Positions 16,186 to 25,704 of a DNA stretch of 64,000 bases are shown here, in pieces; position 1 is the first letter of the stretch; the number at the start of each line of letters is the position of its first letter. Under the pieces are notes generated by a model. It saw only the letters and a list, made by a program, of their open reading frames with translations. It was not told where the DNA came from and searched no databases. Origin of the DNA: an uncultured Corynebacterium sp. (lineage in GTDB: Bacteria > Actinomycetota > Actinomycetes > Mycobacteriales > Mycobacteriaceae); contig NZ_CAMICL010000003.1 of the NCBI RefSeq assembly GCF_946221105.1, positions 21,255 through 85,254 of the forward strand, written 5' to 3'. The translations under genes were made by a program, and so were the position numbers.

Positions 16186-18288
16186 ATGTTTGACCTCGCG
16201 AAAATCGGACGGGATTTGCCCGTGTCGCGCGTCATCGACCAGCTGCCGGACACAGGCCCGTTGGTGGTGGAGGCGCCGCCCGGCACGGGCAAGACCACGC
16301 TGGTGCCGCCGGCGATCGCGAACAAGGTAGGAAAAACTCTGGTCACAGCCCCTAGGAGGGTGGCGGTGCGGTCGGCGGCGCACAGGCTCGCGCAGCTGAG
16401 CGACAGCGAGAAGGTCGGCTACAGCATCCGCGGCGAGCACAAGGACGGCGAGCTGGTCGAATTTGTCACGCCGGGTGTGCTGCTCAACCGCCTGCTCAAG
16501 GACCCCGGCCTCGAGGGCGTCAACGCGGTGGTGATCGACGAGGTGCACGAGCGCCAGCTAGACACCGACCTGGTGCTGGCGATGTGCATGGAGGTCGCCC
16601 TCTTGCGCGATGACCTGTACCTGGCCGCCATGTCCGCGACCCTCGACGCTAGAAAGTTCGCCGACCACATGGGCGCGCAGATCCTGTCCACGGAGGCGGT
16701 GACGCACCCGTTGGACATCCAGTACGCGCCGCACGCGGAAAGAATCCGGGGCACGAGGGAGTTTTATCGTCACGTCGCCGCCCAGACCGACAGCGAACAC
16801 CGGACGCTCGTGTTCGTGCCCGGGGTGCGCGAGGTGGACCTGGTGTGCGGGTTCCTGGACGACGCGAAGCCGCTCCACGGCCGCCAGACCAGTAAGGAGC
16901 AGGACGAAACGCTGAGGGGCGAAAACAGGGTGGTGGTGGCGACGTCGGTGGCGGAGTCGTCGATAACTGTGCCGGGCGTGCGCAAGGTGGTGGACGCCGG
17001 GCTGTCCAGGGTGCCCAAGCGCGACAACAGGGGCATGACGGGCCTGATCACGGTGACGGAGGCGAAAACCAGCGCCGACCAGCGGGCGGGTCGCGCGGGC
17101 CGCGAGGGCCCCGGCGAGGTCGTGCGCGTCTTCACCCGCGACGAGTACGCGAAAATGCAGCCCGACATCACCCCGGAAATCCTCACCGCGGACCTCACCG
17201 GCGCCCTGCTGACCATGAAGGCGTGGGGGTCGCCGGACTTACCGCTTATCGACGAACCAAAGGACCTCACCGAAGCCGCCTCCAACCTCGAACAGCTCGG
17301 GGCGACACGAAACGGCCAAATCACGGACTTTGGCAAGAAGCTGGCGAGTCTTCCCCTGGACCCGAGACTCGGCGCGGCCCTGCTGGAGTGGGGTGCCCAA
17401 GCGGCGCCGACCGTGGCACGGCTTGCGGGAGAGGCGGACGCGAAAAGGCTGCGCAGGCTGGTGCAGGACAAGGGCCCGGTGGACCCGGGCGAGGTGATCG
17501 CGTCTGCGTTTCCGCAGTGGATTGCCAAGAAGGTGGGAGACGAATACCAGCTGGCCTCGGGCACAAGAGCGAAGTTCAACTCGAACGTCGAGTGGATCGC
17601 CGCCGCGGAGGTGCAAAGGACCCACAGTGGCGCAGTTATCCGGGAGGCGGAGCCGATCGCGTTCCCGGAGCACCGCGTGGTGGAGGAAAAGGTTGCCTAC
17701 CTGGAGGACGGCAAGGTCAGGGGCCGGAAGGTGGCCAGGATTGGCGCGATCGAACTCAGCTCCACGCCGGTCAAGCTCACCCCGGACGAGGCGGCGGAGG
17801 CGCTGACGGACGTGGACTTCGACAGCTTCCCGCTGACCAAGGAGGAGCAGCACTTGAAAGAGCGGCTCGATTTCCTGCACGAGACTCTGGGGTGGCCGGA
17901 TGTCAGCCGGGGCGATTATTCGGTCGAGGTGCGCGGGGTGGCCGAAGGTACGTCGATAAGCAATTGCGACATGAGGCAGGCGATGCTGCGCCAACTGGAT
18001 TGGAGGCAGGTGGCGGAGCTGGACTCGGCGGCGCCGAAGGAGTACCAGTACGGGACTGGCAGGCCGGTGAAGCGTGTGAAGCTGCAGCACATGTTCGGCA
18101 AAAAGGGGCAGACGGTCTCGGGCGTGAAGGTGCTGTACCACCTGCTCTCCCCCGCCGGGCGGCCGCTCGCGGTGACGGACGACCTGGACAGCTTCTGGGA
18201 GGGGCCGTACCAGCAGGTGCGCAAGGAGATGCGGGGGCGCTACCCCAAGCACGCGTGGCCCGAGGACCCTACTGGCACTGGGAAATGA
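16186..18288 (+). CDS. hrpB: ATP-dependent RNA helicase HrpB-like (DEAH)
   Basis: A 700-aa DEAH/RHA helicase. Motif I is PPGTGKTTL (about residue 31), motif II DEVHE, motif III MSATLD and motif VI QRAGRAGR, followed by the HA2 region and a C-terminal HrpB-type domain to about 690. It is shorter than E. coli HrpB (about 810 aa). The ATG at 16186 is preceded by TACCCT; the upstream ATGs fall inside the phosphodiesterase gene. Role: RNA remodelling; no operon partner. Its 3' end overlaps the convergent secreted-protein gene by 20 bp. Confidence 0.9.
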   Translation: MFDLAKIGRDLPVSRVIDQLPDTGPLVVEAPPGTGKTTLVPPAIANKVGKTLVTAPRRVAVRSAAHRLAQLSDSEKVGYSIRGEHKDGELVEFVTPGVLLNRLLKDPGLEGVNAVVIDEVHERQLDTDLVLAMCMEVALLRDDLYLAAMSATLDARKFADHMGAQILSTEAVTHPLDIQYAPHAERIRGTREFYRHVAAQTDSEHRTLVFVPGVREVDLVCGFLDDAKPLHGRQTSKEQDETLRGENRVVVATSVAESSITVPGVRKVVDAGLSRVPKRDNRGMTGLITVTEAKTSADQRAGRAGREGPGEVVRVFTRDEYAKMQPDITPEILTADLTGALLTMKAWGSPDLPLIDEPKDLTEAASNLEQLGATRNGQITDFGKKLASLPLDPRLGAALLEWGAQAAPTVARLAGEADAKRLRRLVQDKGPVDPGEVIASAFPQWIAKKVGDEYQLASGTRAKFNSNVEWIAAAEVQRTHSGAVIREAEPIAFPEHRVVEEKVAYLEDGKVRGRKVARIGAIELSSTPVKLTPDEAAEALTDVDFDSFPLTKEEQHLKERLDFLHETLGWPDVSRGDYSVEVRGVAEGTSISNCDMRQAMLRQLDWRQVAELDSAAPKEYQYGTGRPVKRVKLQHMFGKKGQTVSGVKVLYHLLSPAGRPLAVTDDLDSFWEGPYQQVRKEMRGRYPKHAWPEDPTGTGK

Positions 18289-18913
18289 TGGCGCCGGCGC
18301 CCGCGAGGCCCGCGGCGGCGAGGATGGCGGCGATGCCCATGTCCACGTCTCTGGAGTTGAGGTCGCGCAGCTTCACGTCCAGCTGGAACGGTATGTCGTC
18401 CACCTGCAGCTGCAACTGGTCCTGGCGGGCCACGAACGGCATGCTCAGCTGGGACGCGAACCCGAGCGGAAGCAGCACCAGAAGCGGCAGGCCAACGCCG
18501 AGGGCGGTGGCGGCGCAGCGGTGGGAGACCTCCGGGGCGTACTGGACAAACGCGTCGATGACGGCGCCCTCGTCGGACGCGTCGGAAGCAGTCTCGTTGC
18601 CCACGGTGACGCGGACGGGGAAGACCTGGGTGGTGTCGTCCGCGAACGTCGCGGTCACCGGCCACGAGTACACACCGGGGGTGATGTCCTCCCCCGGTTC
18701 GAGGCGGATGGTGCCGTCTGGTGTCATCGTCGCCCAGCTAGGCATGGAGTTCGCTTGGTACCATGCCGCGCCGAGTGGCAGCGGGGGTTCTACGGTTGCT
18801 GTAAGGCCCGGAACCACGTTGGTGGGCTCGTACCCATCTTCGGCGTGAGCTGGGGAAACTGGCGCGCAGGCAAGCGCGATCGCGCTCGTGAGTGCGATAA
18901 GTTTGTTGCGCAT
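18269..18913 (-). CDS. Secreted, membrane-anchored protein with Rib/Ig-like region
   Basis: A 214-aa protein. The signal peptide covers residues 1-24 (cut after SPAHA). The first half of the mature protein (PGLTATVEPPLP, then WATMTPDGTIRLEPGEDITP and GVYSWPVTATFADDTT) looks like the Rib/long-Rib Ig-like modules of corynebacterial surface proteins. Two hydrophobic stretches follow (about residues 140-156 and 193-210); the last may anchor it. I do not recognise the whole protein. It is probably a small corynebacterial envelope protein. Confidence 0.75.
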   Translation of the reverse strand: MRNKLIALTSAIALACAPVSPAHAEDGYEPTNVVPGLTATVEPPLPLGAAWYQANSMPSWATMTPDGTIRLEPGEDITPGVYSWPVTATFADDTTQVFPVRVTVGNETASDASDEGAVIDAFVQYAPEVSHRCAATALGVGLPLLVLLPLGFASQLSMPFVARQDQLQLQVDDIPFQLDVKLRDLNSRDVDMGIAAILAAAGLAGAGAIISQCQ

Positions 18914-19001
18914 TTCTCAGGTTTCCTCAGTTGTAGATGTTTATACGGCTTTGAATATTTGATGATTGTAGTAGACAAACACTGATGTAGGGTTACTCGC
19001 C

Positions 19002-20453
19002 ATGTCAAAGCGCACTGTTTCCGTGTGGACCTTGGTCTCACTCATTATCGGATCCACCATCGGGTCCGGCATTTTCGCGCTGCCCCAAAACATCGGTTCA
19101 GTTGCCAGCCCGGGCGCCATGCTCACCGGCTGGGCTATCGCGGGCGTGGGAATGCTCTCCATCGCCTTCGTCTTCCAAATCCTGGCGGTGAGGAAGCCGC
19201 ACCTGGACTCCGGCGTCTACTCCTACGTGCGGGCGGGGCTGGGCGATTTCATCGGTTTCACCTCCGGCATGGGCTACTGGCTCGGCTCCGTGATGGCCCA
19301 GGTGGGTTACGCCACCCTGTTCTTCAACACCTTGGGCTACTACATGCCCATCTTCTCCAACCGCTGGGTGCTAGCCATTGCTGTGTCTGCGATGAGCTGG
19401 CTGATCTTCTTCGGCCTCACACGGGGTTTGAGGCAGGCGGCGGTGATGAATGCGGTGACGACGGTGGCCAAGCTGCTGCCCATTCTCGCCTTCATTGTGC
19501 TGGTGGCGTTCCTCGGGTTCTCCTGGGACCGCTTCACCATGGATTTCTGGGGATCCAACCTGCCGTTCGGTGACCAGCTCAAGGGCATCATGCTCTACAC
19601 CGTCTGGGTGTTCATCGGTATCGAGGGCGCCTCGGTGTACTCGAAGCAGGCGCGTGTGCGTAGCGACGTGGGCAAGGCCACGATCATCGGCTTCCTTTCT
19701 GTTCTGGGCCTGCTGGTGGCTGTCTCCACCCTCTCCTACGGCGTGCTCAGCCAGGAGGAGCTGGCGGCGCTGCCGGACAATTCCATGGGCGCGGTGCTGG
19801 AGCAGGTTGTGGGTCCGTGGGGCGGCGCGCTGATCTCCATCGGCCTGTGCCTTTCCGTGCTGGGCGCGTACGTGTCGTGGCAAATGCTGTGCGCCGAGCC
19901 GATCGTGCTGATGGCGCAGGACGGGCTGCTGCCCCGCTCCATGGGCAGCCACAACGAGAACGGTTCTCCAGTGCGCGCGCAGCTTCTATCGACGCTGGCG
20001 ATCCAGTTCTTCGTGGTGGTGTTCTTCCTCTCCTCGGCGTCCTACAACGCCATGGTGCAGCTGGCCACCATCATGTACCTGCTGCCGTACATCTTCTCCT
20101 CCATCTACCTGGTGCTTTTGGCAGTGCGCGGTAAGGGCCTGACCCACCCGCACGCCGGCACGCGTTTCGACGACTCCGGGCCGGACGTTTCCCGCCGCGA
20201 CAACCGCAGGCACCTCTTCGTGGGCCTGATCGGCTCCGTGTACTCACTCTGGCTGATCTACGCCGCGGACCCGGTGTACGTGCTGCTCGGCGCGCTGGCC
20301 GTGGTGCCGGGCCTGGTGCCCTACATCTGGACGCGCCGCAAGCACGGCGACAAGCTCTTCAACGCCTTCGAGTGGGTCGTCGTCGCGGTGGTGCTGGTTG
20401 CGGCGGTGATCGCAGTGGTCGGCCTGCTCAATGGGTCGCTAACTTTGCAGTAG
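19002..20453 (+). CDS. APC-family basic amino acid/polyamine antiporter
   Basis: A 483-aa membrane transporter with 12-13 predicted helices. The N-terminal GSTIGSGIFALPQNI is the helix-1 signature of the APA subgroup that includes the arginine/ornithine antiporter ArcD and the lysine transporter LysI. SxEGASVYSKQAR-type residues in helix 6 (IEGASVYSKQARVRSDVGKA) also match that group. No arc genes adjoin it, so lysine, arginine or ornithine are all possible. It converges on the TSUP gene with a 15-bp overlap. Confidence 0.88.
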   Translation: MSKRTVSVWTLVSLIIGSTIGSGIFALPQNIGSVASPGAMLTGWAIAGVGMLSIAFVFQILAVRKPHLDSGVYSYVRAGLGDFIGFTSGMGYWLGSVMAQVGYATLFFNTLGYYMPIFSNRWVLAIAVSAMSWLIFFGLTRGLRQAAVMNAVTTVAKLLPILAFIVLVAFLGFSWDRFTMDFWGSNLPFGDQLKGIMLYTVWVFIGIEGASVYSKQARVRSDVGKATIIGFLSVLGLLVAVSTLSYGVLSQEELAALPDNSMGAVLEQVVGPWGGALISIGLCLSVLGAYVSWQMLCAEPIVLMAQDGLLPRSMGSHNENGSPVRAQLLSTLAIQFFVVVFFLSSASYNAMVQLATIMYLLPYIFSSIYLVLLAVRGKGLTHPHAGTRFDDSGPDVSRRDNRRHLFVGLIGSVYSLWLIYAADPVYVLLGALAVVPGLVPYIWTRRKHGDKLFNAFEWVVVAVVLVAAVIAVVGLLNGSLTLQ

Positions 20454-21203
20454 GTCCCAGCCCAACTTCGCACATAGCGTGACGACGAGCCCAAGGAGCG
20501 CCACGCGCACCAGCGTCGAGCCGCCCTTCAGCACCGTGCGTGCGCCCAGCTGCGCGCCCACGACGTTGGCGACTGCGAGGGTGATCGCGAGCTTCCAGTT
20601 GATGAAGCCGCCGAGCCCGAACACGAACAGCGCCCCCAAGTTCGTCGCGGTGTTGACCACCTTCGCCATCGCCGCCGAACGCACAAAGCCCTGGGTGAAC
20701 ACGGCGGTGAACGCCATGACGAGGAACATGCCGGTGCCGGGGCCGAACACGCCGTCGTAGCCGCCGATCAGAGCCACAGCCACGGCGGCAAGGGCGAGGC
20801 GTTTGCCGGAGAAGATGCCGGCGCCCTCCTGCCCGAACTTCGGATTCAGCGCGACGAAGATGCCCACTCCGACGAGCAGGATGAGGATGATTGGGGTGGC
20901 CACGGAGTCGTCGATAAGCGAGACCGCCCTGGCGCCGAGTGCTGCGGTGACCCCCGCGATGAAGGCGTAGACCCACGTGATGCGCGGCACCCCGACGCGG
21001 CGCACGAGGGTGGCGGCGGCGGAGGCGGTGCCCGAAATCGCCGCGACCTTGTTCGTGGCCAGCACGGACGCAGCCGGCATCGATGTGGCCGACATCAGCA
21101 CCGGGATGAGCACGAGCCCGCCGCCGCCGATCACGGCGTCGATCCAGCCGGCGAACGCGGACGCGGCGATGAGGAAAACGATCACGGGACTACTATGCCC
21201 CAC
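20439..21203 (-). CDS. TSUP-family anion exporter (TauE/SafE)
   Basis: A 254-aa membrane protein with about eight helices in two repeats. GWIDAVIGGGGLVLIPVLM near the start and GGYDGVFGPGTGMFLVMAF at about 160 are the two TSUP signature loops. The family moves sulfite, sulfonates or other small organic anions. The GTG at 21203 has no clear ribosome site; GTG at 21185, 6 nt after a CATAGT box, would start directly at the first helix and may be the true start (248 aa). Confidence 0.88.
   Translation of the reverse strand: MGHSSPVIVFLIAASAFAGWIDAVIGGGGLVLIPVLMSATSMPAASVLATNKVAAISGTASAAATLVRRVGVPRITWVYAFIAGVTAALGARAVSLIDDSVATPIILILLVGVGIFVALNPKFGQEGAGIFSGKRLALAAVAVALIGGYDGVFGPGTGMFLVMAFTAVFTQGFVRSAAMAKVVNTATNLGALFVFGLGGFINWKLAITLAVANVVGAQLGARTVLKGGSTLVRVALLGLVVTLCAKLGWDLLQS
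21191..21196 (+). promoter_or_regulatory. -10 box for leaderless AbrB-type gene
   Basis: TACTAT followed by exactly 7 nt to the ATG at 21204. This favours 21204 over the ATG at 21195, which overlaps the box itself. The same bases read on the other strand may serve the TSUP gene. Confidence 0.5.
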
Positions 21204-22193
21204 ATGAACCGTTGGCTTGTGGCAGCACCGTTGTCAGCGGTGCTCGGGCTGCTGTTTTCTTGGCTGGGGGTGCCGGCGGCCTGGATCCTAGCCGGCATTC
21301 TGGGGGCCGGGTCGGTGGCGCTGGTGACGGAGGAAGACCTGCCCGTCAACGAGCACCTGTTCACCTTCGCCCGCGGCACCGTCGGCGTGTTTGCGGCGCT
21401 GCCGCTGGTGGGGATGAACCCGCTGCCCTACCTGCTGCCGGGCGTGGTTGCGGGCGCGGTGGTGATCTCTCTTGGATTTGTTGGCGGCCTCATTTTGGCC
21501 AACCACGGCGTTTCAAAGGAAACGGGCGTGCTGTCGCTGCTGCCCGGCGGGGCGTCGCTCATGCCAGCGATCGCGCGCGACGTGGGCGCGGACATCCGCT
21601 ACGTCAGCCTCAGCCAGTACCTGCGGCTGCTCATCGTGTCATTGACGTTGCCGCTGGTGGCGTCGCAGTTTACTTCTGCCACCCAGACGCAGCCAGAGAC
21701 CTACTGGTGGATGTGGCTGGTGGTCCCTGCGCTGATCGTCGGCGGATTGTTCGCGGGCAAGCTGCTGCGGTTTCCCAACCCCTCGGTGTTTGGTCCGATG
21801 GCGCTGACGGTGCTGGCGGGGTCGGTGGTAGACGTGACCATCGTGCCACCGCAGCTGCTGTCCATCGTGGGCTTTTTGGCCATCGGGTGGATGTGCGGCG
21901 GCGGACTGAATGTGCCCGCGCTGCGAAGGTTTTCCCGCCTGCTGCCCGCCACGCTGGCCTACATCGCCGGGCTGATGCTCGCGTGCGCGGGCATGGGGTG
22001 GCTCATGGCCAAATGGCTGGGCTTGAGCTTCTACGAGGGCTACCTGGCCACCAGTCCCGGCGCGCTGGAGACGGTGCTGGTGCTGGCCACCAGCCCGGCC
22101 GTGGTGGCGATGCAGGTGATCCGGCTGATCATGGTGATCCTGTTCGCCGGGTTGCTGCCCAAGATCCTTAGTGGTGGAGCACCTCGTTCGTGA
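21204..22193 (+). CDS. AbrB-family membrane protein
   Basis: A 329-aa protein with about ten hydrophobic helices in two similar halves, each beginning with a PAAWILAGILGAG- or PNPSVFGPMALTVLAG-like loop. It belongs to the membrane AbrB/putative ammonia monooxygenase-like family (AbrB duplication), which is unrelated to the DNA-binding AbrB of Bacillus despite the name. Function is not established for the family; transport is likely. Starts are divergent from the TSUP gene with only one base between, and its 3' end overlaps the DUF885 gene by 26 bp. Confidence 0.85.
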   Translation: MNRWLVAAPLSAVLGLLFSWLGVPAAWILAGILGAGSVALVTEEDLPVNEHLFTFARGTVGVFAALPLVGMNPLPYLLPGVVAGAVVISLGFVGGLILANHGVSKETGVLSLLPGGASLMPAIARDVGADIRYVSLSQYLRLLIVSLTLPLVASQFTSATQTQPETYWWMWLVVPALIVGGLFAGKLLRFPNPSVFGPMALTVLAGSVVDVTIVPPQLLSIVGFLAIGWMCGGGLNVPALRRFSRLLPATLAYIAGLMLACAGMGWLMAKWLGLSFYEGYLATSPGALETVLVLATSPAVVAMQVIRLIMVILFAGLLPKILSGGAPRS

Positions 22194-23811
22194 GCATGTC
22201 CATGGGCATGGAGCCGAGCTTGAGCGCCTTGACGTGGAACTCGTGCTCGGTCATGCCCTGGATGAGCGCCTGGCGGCGCAGGTCCACCCAGTCCTTGTAG
22301 CCCAGCGCGTACGACGGCGCCTGGCCGGGCCAGCCCATGTAGCGGTCCAGCTCGAAGGTGAGGTTCGCCTCTGGCATGGCGGTGTTGTCGCGCAGGAAGG
22401 CCTTGGCATATTGGGCGTCCCAGGTGCCAGTGCCCTCCGGGGTGCACTTGCCCAAATGCACGCCGATGTCCACCATCACGCGGGCGAGGCGGAGACGCCT
22501 GGAGTCGAGCAGGCCCATGCGGTAGCCAGGGTCCTCGAAGAAGCCGTGGTCCTCCATGAGGTGCTCGGCGTAGAGCGCCCAGCCTTCGCCGTGGGCGGAG
22601 TTCCAGCACACGGAGCGGCGCCACAGGTTCAGTTCGCTGCGGTTGAGCAGGGCGTAACCGTGCTGCAGGTGGTGGCCCGGCACGCCCTCGTGGAAGACGG
22701 TGGACATCTCCTGCCAGGTGTGGAACGTCTCCTGGCCCTCCGGCACGGACCACCACATGGTGCCGGGGCGGATCATGTCGTCGCTGGGCGGGGTGTAGAA
22801 GATGCCGCCGGATCCGGCGCGGTCGATGTCGCACTCCACGGTGTGCAGGCCTTCGGGCACGTGGAAGGCGTCGGCGGCTTTGTCGTTGAGCTCGGACATC
22901 CACTCGATCAGCGCGTCCGTGCCGCGGAGGATGTAGCGCTCGTCCTGGTTCAGGTTGCGGTAGGCGCCCGCCACGGACACGTCGCCGTAGAGGTCGTGCG
23001 CGATGGCGCGCTGCTCCTCCACAGTCTTGGCCAGTTCCTCCTGTGCCCACTCGTAGCTGGCGTCCAAGTCCACCTCGCGGCCGTGGAAGAACTCGGCGAA
23101 CAGCTGGTAGCGCTCGCGGCCCACGCCGTCGTTGTGGGAGGCCTGCGGCGACAGCTCGGTGGACAGCCAGTCCGCCATCTCCAAAAAGGCTTCCTTGGCG
23201 TGGCCCACCACGTGCGAATCGGGCGACAGACCCAGGTGGTCCAGCTGGGATTCGGCGTCGCCGAGCAGCTCACACTGGTTGATCACCGCGTCGATCTGGC
23301 GGTGGGAGGCGACGTCGCCTGTCGACGCTGCTTCGCTCAGCGACTCGCGGTAGCCCGCCAACGCACTCGGAATGCGCGACATGCGCGATGCGATGTTGTC
23401 GAAATCCTCCTCCGTCACTTTCGGCATCAGGGCGAAGGAATCGCGGATGGTCTGCACCGGCGAATCGATGTTGTTCAGCCGGCACAACAGCTCGCCGCGG
23501 TGGTGGAACTCCAACTCCGCGCTCATGCGGTCGCGCAGGATTGCGGCGGTGAGGTTGTCCACGTCGTCGAAGTCGTCCTCGTCGTCGGAGGCGTCGGTGG
23601 AGTCGTTGAGCGCGTCCACGTCCGCGACCAGGTCGCGCATCCTGTCCGCCAGTCGCCCCCAGTAGTCCGGGGAGAAATCCTGCAGTTCCCCGTCGTGGCC
23701 GTCGATGCCGATTTGGGTGGCAAGGGTCGGGCTGATCTCGGCGAGGTCGTAGACGAAATCCTCACAGGTAGCGTCCAAAAGGGACGGCTCGCGCCAGCTT
23801 TCGTTGGTCAT
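22168..23811 (-). CDS. DUF885 family protein, predicted metallo-carboxypeptidase
   Basis: A 547-aa soluble protein of the DUF885 family. The hallmark HEGVPGHH (about residues 372-379) is a gluzincin-like zinc motif, and YAEHLMEDHGFFEDPGYRMG supplies the expected downstream acidic ligand. Homologues are regarded as peptidases. No signal peptide is present, so it is cytoplasmic. MTNESW at 23811 is chosen as start: TACAAT lies 8 nt upstream and the longer frame to 23847 crosses the promoter. Confidence 0.88.
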   Translation of the reverse strand: MTNESWREPSLLDATCEDFVYDLAEISPTLATQIGIDGHDGELQDFSPDYWGRLADRMRDLVADVDALNDSTDASDDEDDFDDVDNLTAAILRDRMSAELEFHHRGELLCRLNNIDSPVQTIRDSFALMPKVTEEDFDNIASRMSRIPSALAGYRESLSEAASTGDVASHRQIDAVINQCELLGDAESQLDHLGLSPDSHVVGHAKEAFLEMADWLSTELSPQASHNDGVGRERYQLFAEFFHGREVDLDASYEWAQEELAKTVEEQRAIAHDLYGDVSVAGAYRNLNQDERYILRGTDALIEWMSELNDKAADAFHVPEGLHTVECDIDRAGSGGIFYTPPSDDMIRPGTMWWSVPEGQETFHTWQEMSTVFHEGVPGHHLQHGYALLNRSELNLWRRSVCWNSAHGEGWALYAEHLMEDHGFFEDPGYRMGLLDSRRLRLARVMVDIGVHLGKCTPEGTGTWDAQYAKAFLRDNTAMPEANLTFELDRYMGWPGQAPSYALGYKDWVDLRRQALIQGMTEHEFHVKALKLGSMPMDMLTNEVLHH

Positions 23812-23877
23812 GCCGAGCGATTGTATCCGAGCTGGCCAAATGGACAATTACGTCAAGGGCCAGGTAAATATATTCAT

Positions 23878-24933
23878 ATGACCTTCTCACGCCCTCGTAC
23901 ACCCGCAGCCAAATGCCTGCACCTTATCCGGCTGCACGAGACGACGTCGAGAAGCGATCTTGTGAAGGCAACCGGCCTTTCCCAGCCAACCGTCACACGC
24001 GCGATCTCCGCGCTGGTGGACGCCGGCTACGTCGCCGAGCGCAACGACCTGACCCAGTCCAAGGGGCGCGGCCGGCCCACCATCCCGCTGGAGCTGGCGG
24101 ACACCCCAGGGGTGCACGCGGGCGTGGCGGTGGGCACCGAATCCACCTACGTGGCCCTGTTCGACTTGAAGGGCCGCACGCTGTTGTGCCGCGACATGGG
24201 CATCACGGTGAAAAACGTCAGCGAGGACGACTTCATCCAGTCCATGATGGCGGAGCTGAACCAGATGACCACCAAGCTGGAGCGCCCCATCCGCACCGTC
24301 GGCGTGACCACCTCCGGAACGGTGCGCGACCGCGGCAAGGTCTTCGCGCCGAACCTGGGCTGGGACGGCGTGGACATCGGCGACCAGCTGCGCGAGCAGT
24401 TCTCGGTGCCGGTGGAGGTCTCCTCCATCTCGAGCGCGATTGTGGGTTCGGAGATGCAGTCCACCGCCTCGCTGGACATCCCGTCGGTGATGGCGCTGTT
24501 CGCGGACGACTCCATCGCCTGCGCAATCTCCCACCCGGACGGCGTGGAGCCGATCGAGGTGGAGCAGGGCGAGCTGACCACCCGGGGCCTGATCGACGCC
24601 ATCGGCGTGGAGAATATCCGCACACTCAAGGACGCGGTGACCGATTCGCGCGAGGACACCCGCTACGCGCTCGACCGCCGCGCCCGCGGCCTAGGCTCCC
24701 TGGTGGCGGGGCTGTGCTCATCCCATTGCCCGGCCACGGTGGTGGTGGCGGGCAGCGCGTTCATCGACGACCCGCTGGCCTCCGCCCCGTTCGCCCGCAC
24801 GGTGCGCTCCGAGGCGAACTGCTCCCCGGAACTGCGCCTGATTCCCACCCACCGCGAGGTTGTGCGCGACATCGCCCGCGCCGTGGCGCTGGACTTCGTG
24901 CTGCGCGAGCCGCTGAAGGTGGCGGGGGCGTAG
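23878..24933 (+). CDS. ROK-family transcriptional regulator
   Basis: A 351-aa regulator. The winged helix-turn-helix (about residues 8-60, TSRSDLVKATGLSQPTVTRA) is followed by a ROK/actin-like ATPase domain (GVAVGTESTYVALFDLKGRT). The CxCGxxGC zinc motif of true ROK proteins is missing; its place holds QGELTTRGLIDAIG, so sugar binding may be altered. It is followed without a gap (TAG then ATG) by a beta-lactamase-fold lipoprotein gene, an unusual partner for a sugar regulator. Effector unknown. Confidence 0.87.
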   Translation: MTFSRPRTPAAKCLHLIRLHETTSRSDLVKATGLSQPTVTRAISALVDAGYVAERNDLTQSKGRGRPTIPLELADTPGVHAGVAVGTESTYVALFDLKGRTLLCRDMGITVKNVSEDDFIQSMMAELNQMTTKLERPIRTVGVTTSGTVRDRGKVFAPNLGWDGVDIGDQLREQFSVPVEVSSISSAIVGSEMQSTASLDIPSVMALFADDSIACAISHPDGVEPIEVEQGELTTRGLIDAIGVENIRTLKDAVTDSREDTRYALDRRARGLGSLVAGLCSSHCPATVVVAGSAFIDDPLASAPFARTVRSEANCSPELRLIPTHREVVRDIARAVALDFVLREPLKVAGA

Positions 24934-25704
24934 ATGAAGCGCGCCGCGTGGGCTTGCGTGCTGCTCCTGGCCGGTTGCGCCGCCCAGGAGGATGCCGAGC
25001 CGTTGCACACCGAAGTGACCACCCAGCCCGCGCCCGACCCCTTCGAGGGCCTCGACGAAGCGGTGGCCGCAATTGAAAAGGAGACGGGCACCGCGGTGGG
25101 CGTCGCGCTTTTCGACGGCTCCGAGATGACGCAAACAGGGTCCCTCTACGCGCTGCCGGCGTGGTCCACGATCAAGATCCCCATCGCCCGCGCGGCGGTG
25201 GAGCACTGCGACTACGGCGCAGACTACGTCGAGGAACTGACCCAAGCCTCCATCGAGTGGTCCGACAACGACTCCGCCCGCGCCCTGTGGGACTGCATGG
25301 GCAGCGACGAAGAAGCCGGGGAGAAGGTCCGCGACGAGATTGCCAAGTCCGGCTCCAAGTTGCAGGTGGAAGGCGCCTTCGGCACCACCAGCTGGTCGTT
25401 TCCCGGCCAGGCGCGCTACGCGTACTACCTCAGCCAGCAGGACGAGGACGACCCGGTGATCATGGAGATGCACCACATCGCCGAAGACCAGTCCTACGGG
25501 CTGGGCACGCTGGAGACCGTGCCGTTCAAGGGCGGCTGGTCCGACGACGAGACCGACGGCTCCTGGCACACCCGCCAGTTCGGCTGGTTCGAAGGCTACG
25601 GGGTGGCCATTGGCGCGCGCAGCGAGGACGGCAGCTACGACGACACTATGGACGCCCTAGACCAGGTGGCGGAACTGCTGAAAACTAGCGTCGCTGATTC
25701 ATAA
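24934..25704 (+). CDS. Lipoprotein with class A beta-lactamase-like serine hydrolase domain
   Basis: A 256-aa lipoprotein, lipobox LLAG-Cys15. The three active-site elements of class A beta-lactamases and related penicillin-interacting enzymes are present in order: S78-T-I-K81, S110-D-N112, and K199-G-G201. Sequence between them is divergent, and the omega-loop glutamate needed for deacylation is not clearly recognisable. It may therefore bind beta-lactams without rapid hydrolysis, or act on peptidoglycan peptides. It sits on the outer face of the membrane and is cotranscribed with the ROK regulator. The fold is inferred from motifs only; resistance is not implied. Confidence 0.75.
   Translation: MKRAAWACVLLLAGCAAQEDAEPLHTEVTTQPAPDPFEGLDEAVAAIEKETGTAVGVALFDGSEMTQTGSLYALPAWSTIKIPIARAAVEHCDYGADYVEELTQASIEWSDNDSARALWDCMGSDEEAGEKVRDEIAKSGSKLQVEGAFGTTSWSFPGQARYAYYLSQQDEDDPVIMEMHHIAEDQSYGLGTLETVPFKGGWSDDETDGSWHTRQFGWFEGYGVAIGARSEDGSYDDTMDALDQVAELLKTSVADS

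Noticed and set aside
24934..25704. Calling the lipoprotein an acquired beta-lactam resistance gene
   Set aside because: Only the three short motifs match; the sequence is otherwise divergent and no clear deacylation Glu is seen, so resistance cannot be claimed.
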